A DNA stretch of 64,000 bases from an uncultured Acidimicrobiales bacterium (GTDB lineage: Bacteria; Actinomycetota; Acidimicrobiia; Acidimicrobiales; SHLQ01), in contig CALLQB010000050.1 of assembly GCA_938015295.1 (NCBI GenBank), forward strand, positions 16,124-80,123. Reading direction: 5' to 3'. The notes under the pieces were generated by a model. That model was given only the letters and a program-made list of their open reading frames with translations. It did not search any database and had not been told where the DNA came from. The position numbers and the translations under genes are program-made. Position 1 is the first letter of the stretch; every line of letters starts with the position of its first letter. Below are positions 24,412 through 33,088 of the stretch, in pieces.

Positions 24412-25353
24412 CTAGGGGGTAGCGCCGATCGGTAGTACAAGGTCGAGCACACTGGCCTGGTGGCTAATGCGTAACTCGTCGATCTCGCCGAGGTAGTCGC
24501 CGTCGACCTGGTAGGGAAACGGTCGACGCCCGCGGACGTAGACCTCGGAGATATCTGGCCGGTAGTCGACCGCACTGTTGTTGCGAAGCGTCGAACCATC
24601 CCGCAACGCTGCGGTCGCTATGCGGGCCAGCGGTACCAGCTTAAGGTGGGGCACAGTAACGACGGTCAGGGGCCGATCGAGCGTTGCTTCAGGTGCAACG
24701 TCGAAGGGCTTCGTGCCCAAGTACGTGTAGGGGTTGGTGTTGAGAAACAGTGCGAACGCGGCGTCGATGGAGCTAACACCCTTGGCGTCTTCGACGATGT
24801 GCTCAACGGTGAATGCCGGCGACTTTCGGTCGTAGTGGCGAAACCAGGTGTCGGCCGCTGCGTACATAAACAGCGGGTGACCTGCATACCTTTTGAGCGA
24901 TCCTCGCTTTTCGACCTGTTCGACGACGGCGGCATCGAAGCCAACCCCGCAGTGAAACAAGAAGAACCGCCCGTTGACCTCGCCGAGGCCGATGCGTTGT
25001 ATCGACCGGGCGGCTAGGGCCTCGAGCAGCGACGCAGTTGCCTCAACCGGGTCATCGGATAAACCAAGAGTGCGGGCAAAGACATTCGTCGACCCGCCGG
25101 GCAGGGGAGCGAGCGCCGTTGCCGAACCGGCAAGTCCGTTGGCGGCCTCATTGAGGGTGCCGTCGCCGCCCAGCACAACAACGACCTCGACGTTTTCCGA
25201 CACCGCCCCCTGGGCAAGGCGGGTTGCGTGACCACGTCTTGTGGTTTCCGCGACGGTGACATCGTGGTCCGCGGAAAGCGCCTTCTGGATGACCACACGC
25301 GTGCGCGCTGTCACCGACGATGCTGCCGAGTTGACGATCAATAGAACTCTCAC
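24412..25353 (-). CDS. Diacylglycerol/lipid kinase (DagK/YegS-like)
   Basis: A 313-residue lipid kinase. The ATP-binding domain contains VRVLLIVNSAASS, VVVVLGGDGTLNEAANGLAG (the GGDGT motif) and LAPLPGGSTNVFARTLGL; the C-terminal beta-sandwich has FFLFHCGVGFDAAVVEQVEK, YLGTKPFDVAPEATLDR and a last PFPYQVDGDYLGEIDELRI. It probably phosphorylates diacylglycerol or a related lipid at the inner membrane face. The start is the GTG at 25353; the reading frame stays open far upstream across the start of etfB, but that extension is antisense to etfB and has no family match. Genes are 132 bp apart and divergent from etfB. Confidence 0.9.
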   Translation of the reverse strand: MRVLLIVNSAASSVTARTRVVIQKALSADHDVTVAETTRRGHATRLAQGAVSENVEVVVVLGGDGTLNEAANGLAGSATALAPLPGGSTNVFARTLGLSDDPVEATASLLEALAARSIQRIGLGEVNGRFFLFHCGVGFDAAVVEQVEKRGSLKRYAGHPLFMYAAADTWFRHYDRKSPAFTVEHIVEDAKGVSSIDAAFALFLNTNPYTYLGTKPFDVAPEATLDRPLTVVTVPHLKLVPLARIATAALRDGSTLRNNSAVDYRPDISEVYVRGRRPFPYQVDGDYLGEIDELRISHQASVLDLVLPIGATP

Positions 25354-25485
25354 CGACGCTGAAACTACTCCGCCTAGCGACGATTTACGTAGGTGCGGTG
25401 AGCGCACAGACGCTCGGTGACCGCCGGGTAACTTTTTGTTGGTAGGAGTTGCGGGATTGCTGGCAAATAATGCGACACTGCAGTT

Positions 25486-26265
25486 ATGGATGTCATCGTT
25501 TGTGTGAAGCAGATTCCGGATCCAGCCGATCCGGGTGAGATTAACCCCGAAACCAAAACTTTGAAGCGCGACGTCAAGCTGATTCTTGACGAGTCCGACA
25601 GCTACGGCGTCGAATATGCGCTGCAGTTGGTTGAGTCCGCCGGAGGTGGCAGCGTCACGCTGGTGTCGATGGCGCCGAACAACGAAACCAGCGGCTTGCG
25701 CACAGCGCTCGCCATGGGCGCAGAGAGCGCGATGCTCATCAGCGACGACGCGTTGCAGGGTTCCGATGCGCTTTCGACGGCCAAGACGCTTGCTGCAGCG
25801 ATCGGCCGTTCCAATCCTGATCTCGTGATGGCTGCAACCGAGTCCAGCGATGGTTACACCGGCACCGTCCCCGAACAGATTGCCGCGTTGCTCGATCTTC
25901 CGTCGGTGACCTTTGCCAAAGAGATCACGGTCGGCGATGGTGCACTCACCGTGAAGCGCCAGACCGAGGCAGGCTACGACGTTGTCGAGTGCCCGCTTCC
26001 TGCTGTTGTGTCGGTAACCGCGGGTGTGGTTGAGCCTCGCTACCCGTCGTTCAAGGGCATCATGGCCGCAAAGAACAAGCCGGTCGAGGAGCTCAGCTGC
26101 GCCGACCTCGGCATCGAGCCAACCGCTGTTGGTTGGGCTGGCGGCGGCCAGGAGATTCTCGACATCGTCGAAGCTCCCAAGCGTGAAGCTGGCGAAAAAA
26201 TCGAAGACGAGGGCGATGCCCACGAACGCATCGTGGCATTCCTCGACGAACTCAAGGTCCTGTAG
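25486..26265 (+). CDS. etfB: Electron transfer flavoprotein beta subunit
   Basis: A 259-residue ETF beta subunit that binds AMP and accepts electrons from acyl-CoA dehydrogenases. It begins DVIVCVKQIPDPADPGEINP, with the family motif VKQIPDP, and continues with DSYGVEYALQLVESAGGGSV, LRTALAMGAESAMLISDD, the recognition loop-like TVKRQTEAGYDVVECPLPAV and a C-terminal IMAAKNKPVEELSCADLGI. ATG start. It is nine bases upstream of the alpha subunit gene and both would be co-transcribed. The pair implies beta-oxidation or amino acid catabolism feeding an ETF:quinone oxidoreductase encoded elsewhere. Confidence 0.95.
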   Translation: MDVIVCVKQIPDPADPGEINPETKTLKRDVKLILDESDSYGVEYALQLVESAGGGSVTLVSMAPNNETSGLRTALAMGAESAMLISDDALQGSDALSTAKTLAAAIGRSNPDLVMAATESSDGYTGTVPEQIAALLDLPSVTFAKEITVGDGALTVKRQTEAGYDVVECPLPAVVSVTAGVVEPRYPSFKGIMAAKNKPVEELSCADLGIEPTAVGWAGGGQEILDIVEAPKREAGEKIEDEGDAHERIVAFLDELKVL

Positions 26266-26274
26266 GAGGCCCCC

Positions 26275-27243
26275 ATGACACTTGCAAAGATCTGGGTTTA
26301 CGGCGAAGAAGCTAACGGCACCGCCTCAGCGAACACCCTCGAACTGATTACCAAGGCCCGCGAACTTGCAACGACCGTCGAGGTTGTTGTGGGTGGCGAC
26401 GGTGCGGCTATCGCTGCATCGGTCGGCGAACATGGTGCAACCACGGTGCACGCAACTGGCGATCTCGCCGGCGGCATGCAGGGTGTGCACGTCGGTAACG
26501 CTATGGCCGCGGCCGTAGCTGCTGGCACAGGTCCCGACATGTTCCTGCTCCCCACCACCTACGACGGTCGCGACGTTGCAGCCCGTTTGTCGGTAAAGCT
26601 CGACGCAACGGTCATTACCAACGTTGTCGACCTCATCGCTGATGGCGACCGAATTGTCGGTGTTGAGCCGGTATTTGGTGGCACCATCGATGTGAAGACC
26701 GCTTCGACTACGGCCAACCCACCGATCATGCTGGTTCGCCCCAAGTCGTTCACCGCTGAAGCGAGCGGTGGTGGACCAGCGATGGTCATGCCCCTCGCCC
26801 TCGCCGATGCCGGTGCGGCTGGCGCGGCAAAGACAACCGAGAAGTTCGTCGAGGAGTCTGATGGCCCCAAGCTCGACGAAGCCGCAATCGTGGTCTCCGG
26901 TGGCCGTGGCCTGGGCGATGCCGACAGCTACGCGCTGATCGAGTCGCTTGCCAAGCTCCTCAAGGGTGCACCTGGTGCATCTCGAGCAATCGTTGATGCC
27001 GGCTGGGTTCCGTACTCGTACCAGGTCGGACAAACCGGCAAGGTCGTAAAGCCGTCGGTCTACATCGCTGTTGGTATCTCCGGAGCTACGCAGCACCTTG
27101 TTGGCATGAAGGGCTCAAAGACCATTATTGCCATCAACAAAGACGCTGAGGCGCCGATCTTTGGCGTCGCAGACCTTGGTATCGTCGGCGACGCCCACAA
27201 GGTTGTGCCGAAGCTCATCGAAGCATTGGAAGCCAAAGGGTAA
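26275..27243 (+). CDS. etfA: Electron transfer flavoprotein alpha subunit
   Basis: A 322-residue ETF alpha subunit carrying FAD. The N-terminal domain reads [20 protein letters not shown]; the C-terminal FAD domain has [60 protein letters not shown] and [20 protein letters not shown] with [18 protein letters not shown], which are the full set of flavin-binding motifs. ATG with AGGAG just upstream. Together with EtfB it forms the soluble heterodimer. A small CXXC membrane protein follows 19 bp later in the same direction. Confidence 0.96.
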   Translation: MTLAKIWVYGEEANGTASANTLELITKARELATTVEVVVGGDGAAIAASVGEHGATTVHATGDLAGGMQGVHVGNAMAAAVAAGTGPDMFLLPTTYDGRDVAARLSVKLDATVITNVVDLIADGDRIVGVEPVFGGTIDVKTASTTANPPIMLVRPKSFTAEASGGGPAMVMPLALADAGAAGAAKTTEKFVEESDGPKLDEAAIVVSGGRGLGDADSYALIESLAKLLKGAPGASRAIVDAGWVPYSYQVGQTGKVVKPSVYIAVGISGATQHLVGMKGSKTIIAINKDAEAPIFGVADLGIVGDAHKVVPKLIEALEAKG

Positions 27244-27262
27244 CTAGCGTAACTTTCTCGGT

Positions 27263-27511
27263 ATGGCTGTGATTCTCAACGTCGTCGCGCTGTCGCTTGT
27301 CGTCGCGCTCTGTTGGGCGGTGGTGCGCCTCTCTGCGCACAAACCACGCATAGCCATTACCGAGAAGCTCCCGCCCCCGGTTACCGGGTATTTCGAGGAA
27401 CCGTGCGACACCTGTACCGGTGTTGGTGCGAGCCGCATTGGTCGCAACATCGTGCCCTGCGACGCCTGCGACGGCACGGGCGTGCAACCCAACATGCACG
27501 TCGACGACTAA
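27263..27511 (+). CDS. Small membrane protein with paired CXXC motifs
   Basis: An 82-residue protein: one N-terminal helix ([20 protein letters not shown]) and then a soluble tail with [16 protein letters not shown] and [14 protein letters not shown]. The two CxxCxG(x)G blocks resemble a half of the DnaJ-type zinc finger and could bind one zinc or an iron-sulfur cluster. The tail is likely cytoplasmic by the positive-inside rule (RLSAHKPR follows the helix). It lies 19 bp after etfA and could be part of the ETF transcript. No named family is recognised and it is short enough to be missed by annotation. Confidence 0.7.
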   Translation: MAVILNVVALSLVVALCWAVVRLSAHKPRIAITEKLPPPVTGYFEEPCDTCTGVGASRIGRNIVPCDACDGTGVQPNMHVDD

Positions 27512-27525
27512 CCCTCAAAACAAAA

Positions 27526-27552
27526 ACCCAGAAGACCCAGAAGACCCCGAAT
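27526..27552. repeat. Three 9-bp tandem repeats
   Basis: ACCCAGAAG at 27526-27534 and 27535-27543, then ACCCCGAAT at 27544-27552, immediately before the large hairpin. A purine/pyrimidine-biased slippage repeat in the 424-bp gap between the CXXC gene and the SRPBCC gene. Confidence 0.85.
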
Positions 27553-27598
27553 CTCGTGACACCGAGCGACAATTCTTGTCGCATGGTGTCACGAGATT
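27550..27598 (+). terminator. Strong two-tier hairpin, probable terminator of the etf transcript
   Basis: A 14-bp perfect outer stem (AATCTCGTGACACC at 27550-27563 and its complement at 27585-27598), a small internal bulge, and a 7-bp inner stem GCGACAA-TTC-TTGTCGC (27566-27582). TTTT follows at 27597-27600, which gives the form of a Rho-independent terminator on the plus strand, though the T-tract is short. Its length and symmetry exceed an ordinary terminator, so a structured RNA or protein-binding palindrome is also possible. Confidence 0.65.
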
Positions 27599-27605
27599 TT
27601 CGCGT

Positions 27606-27672
27606 TTGGGGGCATTGGGGGCATTGGGGGCGCCGGGGAGGGTTTGGCGACGTTGGGGAGGGTTTGGCGACG
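27606..27672 (+). repeat. G-rich direct repeats with a G-quadruplex motif
   Basis: Three 9-bp units TTGGGGGCA (the last ends CG) at 27606-27632, then an 18-bp sequence GGGGAGGGTTTGGCGACG at 27635-27652 and again at 27655-27672 (period 20). The first part reads G5-CATT-G5-CATT-G5-CGCC-G4, which satisfies the usual pattern for an intramolecular G-quadruplex with 4-base loops (27608-27638). No gene covers it on either strand. Confidence 0.85.
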
Positions 27673-27715
27673 GCTGTCGGTTGTGGTGACGAAGAGTCGG
27701 CCGTAAAACGAAAGA

Positions 27716-27740
27716 ATCGCTCCGGCTGAGCCGGAGCGAT
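27716..27740 (-). terminator. Perfect 11-bp hairpin, probable terminator of the SRPBCC gene
   Basis: ATCGCTCCGGC at 27716-27726, loop TGA, GCCGGAGCGAT at 27730-27740. Read on the reverse strand the hairpin is followed by TTCTTTCGTTTTAC, a T-rich run, so it fits a terminator for the SRPBCC gene that ends 196 bp upstream of it on that strand. Confidence 0.7.
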
Positions 27741-27935
27741 GACGTAAGAAGCAAAACCATAGCACATCCAGTTGTTCCGCGCTGGGTTGTGCGACAAATT
27801 TCTGAAAAAGTTTTTGGAAAGGGGGGAAATCGGCTTGATTTCACCCCGCAGAAGCAAAATCTGACATATTTATGACTTCAAAGAGGTGAGTCGCCTCGGC
27901 AAAGCCGACGCAATTGCCTTGTCGTGTCGCTTCAA

Positions 27936-28367
27936 TCAGGTCTGAAATCGACGCGCGAGGAGTTCGAGGTTTCGTTTCCACACAAAGGTCAAAATGGGTT
28001 TGCCGAAGATCTCGCCGATTGGGCCGCCAAGCCACAGGGGAAAGTTGAGTTCTTCGTCCCAGGAGAACCTGGTTCCGTCGCCCTCGGCTTCGAGCGTGAA
28101 CCGGCCTTCGCCAGTCACCATGCCCTCGTGTTTCACCCCCATAGCCTTCGCAGGCTCCCACTCGGTGATGGTCATGAGGTCGGCGGTCTTGAGAGGTCCG
28201 ACAACGGTGTCGCACACGAACGTGGTGCCAACGCCCTGCGTCTGGTCGGTCTGCATGGTGATCTTCGCTGCGTCATGCATCCATTCGACATGGCTTTGAA
28301 GATTCTCGAGGTCGGCCCAGGCTTCTTCGGGGCTGGCATCGAGGTACGTCGAAACAGTTATCTGCAT
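27936..28367 (-). CDS. SRPBCC/START-like lipid-binding protein
   Basis: A 143-residue single-domain protein of the polyketide cyclase/START-like superfamily. It begins QITVSTYLDASPEEAWADLE, with the typical early strand and helix, continues HVEWMHDAAKITMQTDQTQG, TITEWEPAKAMGVKHEGMV and GDGTRFSWDEELNFPLWLGG, and ends with a long C-terminal helix TFVWKRNLELLARRF. Such proteins hold a hydrophobic ligand in a deep cavity; the ligand is unknown. ATG at 28367; the longer frame up to 28508 runs into the methyltransferase gene and is unlikely. It follows that gene on the same strand after 22 bp, so the two may be co-transcribed. Confidence 0.85.
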   Translation of the reverse strand: MQITVSTYLDASPEEAWADLENLQSHVEWMHDAAKITMQTDQTQGVGTTFVCDTVVGPLKTADLMTITEWEPAKAMGVKHEGMVTGEGRFTLEAEGDGTRFSWDEELNFPLWLGGPIGEIFGKPILTFVWKRNLELLARRFQT

Positions 28368-28389
28368 AACCAAGTCTACGTCTGGGGGG

Positions 28390-29136
28390 TCAGTCTGGAT
28401 GCTTTTCGTAGACCGAGACGTGCGACTCACTCGTTGGGCCGAACGGCGATTTGTGCCAGTCGCCGTAGCGCGACGCCAACCGAAGCCCAGCTGTCGCCGC
28501 CATTGCATCGAGTTGCTCGAGCGAGGCGAACCTGATCAACCAGGGCCGCAGTCGAATGCCGTCGTTCGACAGTTCGATGTGCTGGCCAGAGATGGTTTGC
28601 GCGTCGGCATTGGTTTGGGTGGCGGTGAGAACTACCTGATCGAGCTCAACGCTTTTGGTCGACAAGCCACGAGTGGGTAGCTCCGCGGCTGGCGGCGGAA
28701 CGAAGGTCTCAAGAACAAATCGGCCGCCAGGCGCAAGTACCTCGCTCACCAAGTGCATGCAGGCCTGTTGTTGCTCACCTGTTGGAAGGTTAAAGAACGT
28801 GTTGAAGGCCACAAAGACGAGATCGGCCTCGCCGGCGGACCCGAGGTCGCAATCGGCCATGTCGCCAATTCGCACATCAATCCGAGCGGCAAGCGGCTTC
28901 TTGCGCAACTCGTCGATCATCGCGGCCGATGAATCGATGCCGCGAACCTCTTTGCCAGCGGCTACGAGTGGCAGAGCAAGACGTCCGGTGCCGATTCCTA
29001 GCTCGATGATCAGCCCAGATGTCGCCAAAGCCAGCAACATCGCGACGGTGCCCTCGGTGTCGGAGATGTCGGGATACCACCGGTCGTACACGTCCGCGAA
29101 CGACTCGCCATAGGTATCGGGAGCAAAACCTTCCAC
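28390..29136 (-). CDS. Class I SAM-dependent methyltransferase
   Basis: A 248-residue Rossmann-fold methyltransferase. Motif I is LIIELGIGTGRLALPLVAAG, followed by the acidic ribose-binding residue in EVRGIDSSAAMIDEL, motif II/III DVRIGDMADCDLGSAGEADL and FVAFNTFFNLPTGEQQQACM. A late segment LAPGGRFVLETFVPP is motif IV/post-IV. Substrate not deducible; the cap region suggests a small molecule. No signal peptide. It ends close to the SRPBCC gene, which lies downstream in the same direction, and the start is 98 bp from the divergent membrane-protein operon. Confidence 0.88.
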   Translation of the reverse strand: MEGFAPDTYGESFADVYDRWYPDISDTEGTVAMLLALATSGLIIELGIGTGRLALPLVAAGKEVRGIDSSAAMIDELRKKPLAARIDVRIGDMADCDLGSAGEADLVFVAFNTFFNLPTGEQQQACMHLVSEVLAPGGRFVLETFVPPPAAELPTRGLSTKSVELDQVVLTATQTNADAQTISGQHIELSNDGIRLRPWLIRFASLEQLDAMAATAGLRLASRYGDWHKSPFGPTSESHVSVYEKHPD

Positions 29137-29233
29137 ACCGGCAGTCTCGCACGTGAGTTAGGCGTCGCAACCACCAGCGAGGTTCATCGAGTATGCCACC
29201 CACCGTCGGCCGTGGTGAGCGAGACTGGACAAG

Positions 29234-30193
29234 GTGGAGGTGCATCAGCGGCCATGGGCCGCCCCCGAGGACTCGGTCCCGCAGCCGGGCGACGGCCAGT
29301 CGGCGCTTCGTGCCCCCGCACCGGTAGGCCCGACCGGCACAGAGGCTTCTGCAGCTCCGCTGCCTCCCTTCGAGCTTCGCCCCCACACCATCCCCGAAAT
29401 CATCGACGGCGCATTTCAGATTCTTCGCACCCAACCCCGCAAGGTCACAGCCATCGTTGCCACTATCGCCGTCCCGTTCAACCTCATCACGGCGTTCGCA
29501 CAACGTGATGCCCTGGCAAACGGGGGAGCGTTAGGGGTCTTCGAGGACGCGTTCAATGAATCGCTCGAGGGCGGTCAAACGAGCCAGTTCGACACGTTCG
29601 GGTCGTCGATTTCGGGCATCATCATCGGCCTGGTCTTGCCCAGCTTTGCGCTCGTATTGGTCTCGGCCGCACTATCGAAACTTGTGGCTGAGTGGCTGGC
29701 CGGCCGAGACATGTCGTACGCCGACGTGTTTGCCTACCTCGCAAAGCGATGGACACTCTGGCCGCGATTGTGGCTGCTGGTGCATCTCGCCGAAGCGCTT
29801 GGCTTTGTGTTGCTGATAGTTCCCGGAATCGCAGCCATGGTGTTCTTTATGCTGGCGGTGCCCGCAATGGTCACCGAAGACCTCGGTGTCGTCGCGGCCA
29901 TGAAGCGGTCGCGCAACATCGGACGTGGTGTCGAAGCTCGCGTTCTGGGCGTCGCGGTGGTGAGCGGATTTGTTGTGTACGCCATCGATGCGACACTCGG
30001 CACGCTGCCGGTGCTCATCGGCGGACTCGTTGGCGAAACCTACGGTTGGCTCGTGGTCGCGTTCGGCTCCTTGGCCAGTTCGATGCTGTCCTACGTCGGC
30101 ACGGCTGGCATGACCCTCATGCTCTACTACGACCTGAGGGTCCGCCGCGAAGGTCTCGACCTGTCACTCGATGTTTCGGAGCACTTCTCGTGA
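29234..30193 (+). CDS. Polytopic membrane protein heading the DUF4129/MoxR/DUF58 operon
   Basis: A 319-residue membrane protein. The first 60 residues are Pro/Ala-rich, followed by the conserved opening FELRPHTIPEIIDGAFQILR (DGAFQIYR-like), then about six hydrophobic segments, for example VTAIVATIAVPFNLITAF, IIIGLVLPSFALVLVSAALS and ALGFVLLIVPGIAAMVFFML. The motif AAMKRSRNIGRGVEARVLGV is shared with glycerophosphodiester-phosphodiesterase membrane-domain-like proteins. Function unknown. It overlaps the DUF4129 gene by 4 bp. GTG start at 29234 is the most upstream sensible one; GGTGGAGG is in the same region, so a later start is possible. Confidence 0.75.
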   Translation: MEVHQRPWAAPEDSVPQPGDGQSALRAPAPVGPTGTEASAAPLPPFELRPHTIPEIIDGAFQILRTQPRKVTAIVATIAVPFNLITAFAQRDALANGGALGVFEDAFNESLEGGQTSQFDTFGSSISGIIIGLVLPSFALVLVSAALSKLVAEWLAGRDMSYADVFAYLAKRWTLWPRLWLLVHLAEALGFVLLIVPGIAAMVFFMLAVPAMVTEDLGVVAAMKRSRNIGRGVEARVLGVAVVSGFVVYAIDATLGTLPVLIGGLVGETYGWLVVAFGSLASSMLSYVGTAGMTLMLYYDLRVRREGLDLSLDVSEHFS

Positions 30194-30864
30194 GCGCTGT
30201 CCCGGCAGACCGGAGCGCGGTGGCCCAGATACCTCCGTCGCCGTTTGATCCCGACGATGTCGATCGCGCCGCAGACCAGATCCTGAGCGACCCTGAGTTC
30301 GACTATTCGCCCTCGCTTCTCGACCGGATTGGCGATTGGGTTGGCGACCGCATCACCGACCTGCTGGACCGCCTCGGCGGGTTGGGAGGCGGCGCCACCG
30401 GATCGATCGTTGGCTATAGCGTGCTGGCTCTCATGATCGCCGCAGCAGCTTGGCTGATTTGGCGGGTGGTTCGAGACCGGTTGCCTCAGCCAGTCGATGC
30501 ACGTAATGAACCGGTGATCACGATGACTCCTTGGCGACTCGCTGCGGACCTTCGCGCTGATGCCGAGGCGTTTATGGCCGAGGGGCAGCACCGGGAGGCA
30601 GCTAGGGCGTGGTACCGGTGGACTATCGCGAGCCTCGTCGAAGCCGAGCGCATTGGTAACCCTCCCGGTAGAACCAGTGGCGAATATCTCACCGAGGTCG
30701 CTTCGCGGGTGCCGCCAGCCGCAGTCGACTTCGCCCGAGTAACCGACATTTTCGAACAGCTCTGGTATGGCGACACCGTCGAAGCCACGAGTGAGTTGGC
30801 CGACGAAGTCCGAGTTGCCGGTCACCGGGTGCTTGCAACCTCGACGACGCTGGTCCAGGCATGA
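30190..30864 (+). CDS. DUF4129 membrane protein
   Basis: A 224-residue protein: a soluble lead of about 55 residues with DPDDVDRAADQILSDPEFDY, one transmembrane helix (SIVGYSVLALMIAAAAWLIW) and a cytoplasmic C-terminal domain with DLRADAEAFMAEGQHREAAR, AWYRWTIASLVEAERI, GRTSGEYLTEVASR and FEQLWYGDTVEATSELADEV. That last domain is DUF4129, commonly encoded beside MoxR ATPases and DUF58 proteins. The GTG at 30190 overlaps the stop of the preceding gene, and its stop overlaps the next ATG. Proposed roles of such loci (cell-envelope assembly or vWA-protein maturation) come from comparative genomics, not from this sequence. Confidence 0.85.
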   Translation: MSAVPADRSAVAQIPPSPFDPDDVDRAADQILSDPEFDYSPSLLDRIGDWVGDRITDLLDRLGGLGGGATGSIVGYSVLALMIAAAAWLIWRVVRDRLPQPVDARNEPVITMTPWRLAADLRADAEAFMAEGQHREAARAWYRWTIASLVEAERIGNPPGRTSGEYLTEVASRVPPAAVDFARVTDIFEQLWYGDTVEATSELADEVRVAGHRVLATSTTLVQA

Positions 30865-32093
30865 CGGCCTCGGCCGGAGGCGGATCTGCGGGCGGATCTG
30901 GGGGCAGGGGCTTGTGGATGTGGGCGGTCGCGGTCGTCGTCATTGGACTGCTGCTGTTTTTCATTGGTCGTCGCGGTTCCGACGGCCCGCCCTATGACCC
31001 CCGCAGTACCAGCGAGGACGGCACCCGAGCTGTCGTGCGTCTGATCGAGGACCTCGGCGGTTCGGTCGAGATCATCCAAGGGGCGCCCGCCAGCGCCGAC
31101 GCGGGCGACGTCGCATTGATCTTGGTCGACCGCTACCGGTCGAACGATCCGGACCTCGACCCCGACCTGGCCGACTCGTTGGCCGCCGAAGTGCTGACCA
31201 TCAGGCGCTGGGTCGAGCAGGGTGGCACGCTGATCGTGGCCGACCCCGAAAGCCAATTCAATCCGTCTGAGGCACGCGAGCTGCACAGCGGCGGCACCAC
31301 CTGCGATATCGACGCTCTCGCTGGTCTCACCATCGACACCGACGCAGACGACGGCAGCATCTTTGCGGTCGACTACTCATCGACCGGCGACCGGCAAGCT
31401 TGTTTCGGCTCGACCGGGCAAGCGGCGGTCGTCGTTGCCCAGCGCGGCGAGGGCACGTCGGTTGCGTTCGGACTGCGTGATCTGGTTACCAACCAACATC
31501 TCGGCACCGCCGACCATGCACAGCTGGCGGTTGCCTTGCTGGTGCCTTCGCCGGGCACCCGCGTGGTCATTCTCGATGGCCCAACGTTCTCGACGGGCAC
31601 CGAAACGCTCGGCGACCTCGTTCCCTCAGGCGTGAAGTGGGGCCTCGGCCTTGCCGCTGTTGCCTTCGGCTTCTTTGCCCTCGGTCGGGCGTTCCGGCAC
31701 GGTCGGCCGGTCCGCGAGCCCCAGCTCGTCGAGATCGCCGGATCCGAACTGGTCGTTGCCGTCGGCACAATGTACGAACGCTCTCGTCAGGTCGACTCGG
31801 CAGCTGCGACGTTGCGTCAGCTGGCCCAAGACGACTTGGCGAATGATCTTGGTCTGCCGAAACACTCTTCGGTCGACGCGATCGCCGACGGGCTTTCCCG
31901 ACTATCGACCGGAGCCGACGGCCTGCAGCCCGAGGCGATTGGCCAGACCTTGGCACATCGTCAGGTACAGACCGAGGACGAGCTCGTGCAGCTCGCCAAT
32001 GAGATCGACGCGCTCCGCCATGTCGTGGGCCGACGACACCCCGATCAGCAGAAACCCCCAGAGTCAACCGACCTTATGAGGACCCGACTATGA
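30861..32093 (+). CDS. DUF4350 membrane protein
   Basis: A 410-residue protein with a helix near the N-terminus ([18 protein letters not shown]), an external globular domain and a second helix near residue 255 ([19 protein letters not shown]). The external part has [20 protein letters not shown], the DUF4350 opening, [36 protein letters not shown] and [20 protein letters not shown], consistent with a GATase-like fold without obvious catalytic residues. The cytoplasmic tail has [20 protein letters not shown]. The 4-bp overlaps on both sides tie it to DUF4129 and MoxR. Confidence 0.82.
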   Translation: MTASAGGGSAGGSGGRGLWMWAVAVVVIGLLLFFIGRRGSDGPPYDPRSTSEDGTRAVVRLIEDLGGSVEIIQGAPASADAGDVALILVDRYRSNDPDLDPDLADSLAAEVLTIRRWVEQGGTLIVADPESQFNPSEARELHSGGTTCDIDALAGLTIDTDADDGSIFAVDYSSTGDRQACFGSTGQAAVVVAQRGEGTSVAFGLRDLVTNQHLGTADHAQLAVALLVPSPGTRVVILDGPTFSTGTETLGDLVPSGVKWGLGLAAVAFGFFALGRAFRHGRPVREPQLVEIAGSELVVAVGTMYERSRQVDSAAATLRQLAQDDLANDLGLPKHSSVDAIADGLSRLSTGADGLQPEAIGQTLAHRQVQTEDELVQLANEIDALRHVVGRRHPDQQKPPESTDLMRTRL

Positions 32094-33079
32094 CAGATCC
32101 AAGCCTCCCGCCACCGCCGCCGATCCAGCCGAGTTCGGTGCGCGAGCCCTTCGTTGCTTTGCGCGACGAAGTTGCCAAAGTCGTTGTTGGCCAAGAAGGA
32201 GTCCTTTCGGGCCTAGTCGCTGCGCTGCTGGTGCGCGGCCACGTGCTTCTTGAGGGTGTTCCCGGCGTCGCCAAGACACTCATCGCAAAAACGATGGCCT
32301 CGGCGATGGAACTCGAGTTCACTCGCCTGCAGTTCACTCCCGACCTGATGCCGTCCGATGTCATTGGCCAGATGATCTATGAGCAGCAGTCGAGCTCGTT
32401 TTCGTTTCGGAAAGGGCCGGTGTTTACCAACCTTTTGCTCGCTGATGAGATCAACCGTACGCCGCCAAAGACCCAGGCGGCCATGCTTGAGGTGATGGAG
32501 GAACGGCAGGTGTCTATCGGCGGCGAGACGCGTCCGTTGCCCTCGCCGTTCATCGTTGTGGCCACGCAGAACCCGGTGGAGTACGACGGTACGTATCCGC
32601 TTCCCGAAGCGCAGCTCGATCGCTTTCTGTTCAAGTTGCAGGTGGGTTATCCAAGCGCGGATCAGGAGCTCGAAGTATTGCGCCGGCACAACACCGGCCT
32701 CGATCCACACGACGTGCGTGCCGCAGGAGTCGCTGCGGTTGCCAGCGCCGCGAACCTCGAGGCAGCACGAGCGGAGGTTGAGGCCCTGCATGTCGATGAG
32801 CGAGTGCTGTCGTACATGGTTGCGCTCACCCGGGCGACCCGAGAATCGCCGTCGCTCAGTTTGGGTGTTTCGCCCCGCGGCGCCGCAGCGCTGCTGCATG
32901 CCTCCAAAGCGTGGGCTTGGCTTGCGGGGCGAGCGTTTGTGACACCCGACGAAGTGAAAGCCGTAGTGAAGCCAACCTTCCGACACCGTGTACAGCTTCG
33001 CTCTGACCTCGAGTTCGAAGGCGTTACTGCCGACGCGATCCTCGACGGCATCTTGGCCACTGTTCCGGCACCGACCTGA
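32090..33079 (+). CDS. MoxR-family AAA+ ATPase
   Basis: A 329-residue AAA+ chaperone-like ATPase. It shows [20 protein letters not shown], Walker [36 protein letters not shown], Walker [21 protein letters not shown], sensor 1 [20 protein letters not shown], the arginine-finger region [13 protein letters not shown] and a C-terminal lid with [19 protein letters not shown]. These are the classical MoxR motifs. Such ATPases act with vWA or DUF58 proteins, and the DUF58 gene is next, 9 bp downstream. It is cytoplasmic. Confidence 0.93.
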   Translation: MTDPSLPPPPPIQPSSVREPFVALRDEVAKVVVGQEGVLSGLVAALLVRGHVLLEGVPGVAKTLIAKTMASAMELEFTRLQFTPDLMPSDVIGQMIYEQQSSSFSFRKGPVFTNLLLADEINRTPPKTQAAMLEVMEERQVSIGGETRPLPSPFIVVATQNPVEYDGTYPLPEAQLDRFLFKLQVGYPSADQELEVLRRHNTGLDPHDVRAAGVAAVASAANLEAARAEVEALHVDERVLSYMVALTRATRESPSLSLGVSPRGAAALLHASKAWAWLAGRAFVTPDEVKAVVKPTFRHRVQLRSDLEFEGVTADAILDGILATVPAPT

Positions 33080-33088
33080 CCCGCCCAG

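Noticed and set aside
25354..26223. Long upstream extension of the diacylglycerol kinase frame
   Set aside because: The frame has no stop across etfB in antisense, but kinase homology begins at the GTG at 25353, and etfB is clearly coding on the other strand.
27381..27857. A reverse-strand frame of about 158 residues across the hairpin and G-rich repeats
   Set aside because: It covers both hairpins and the direct repeats, is antisense to the CXXC gene at one end and has no family likeness.
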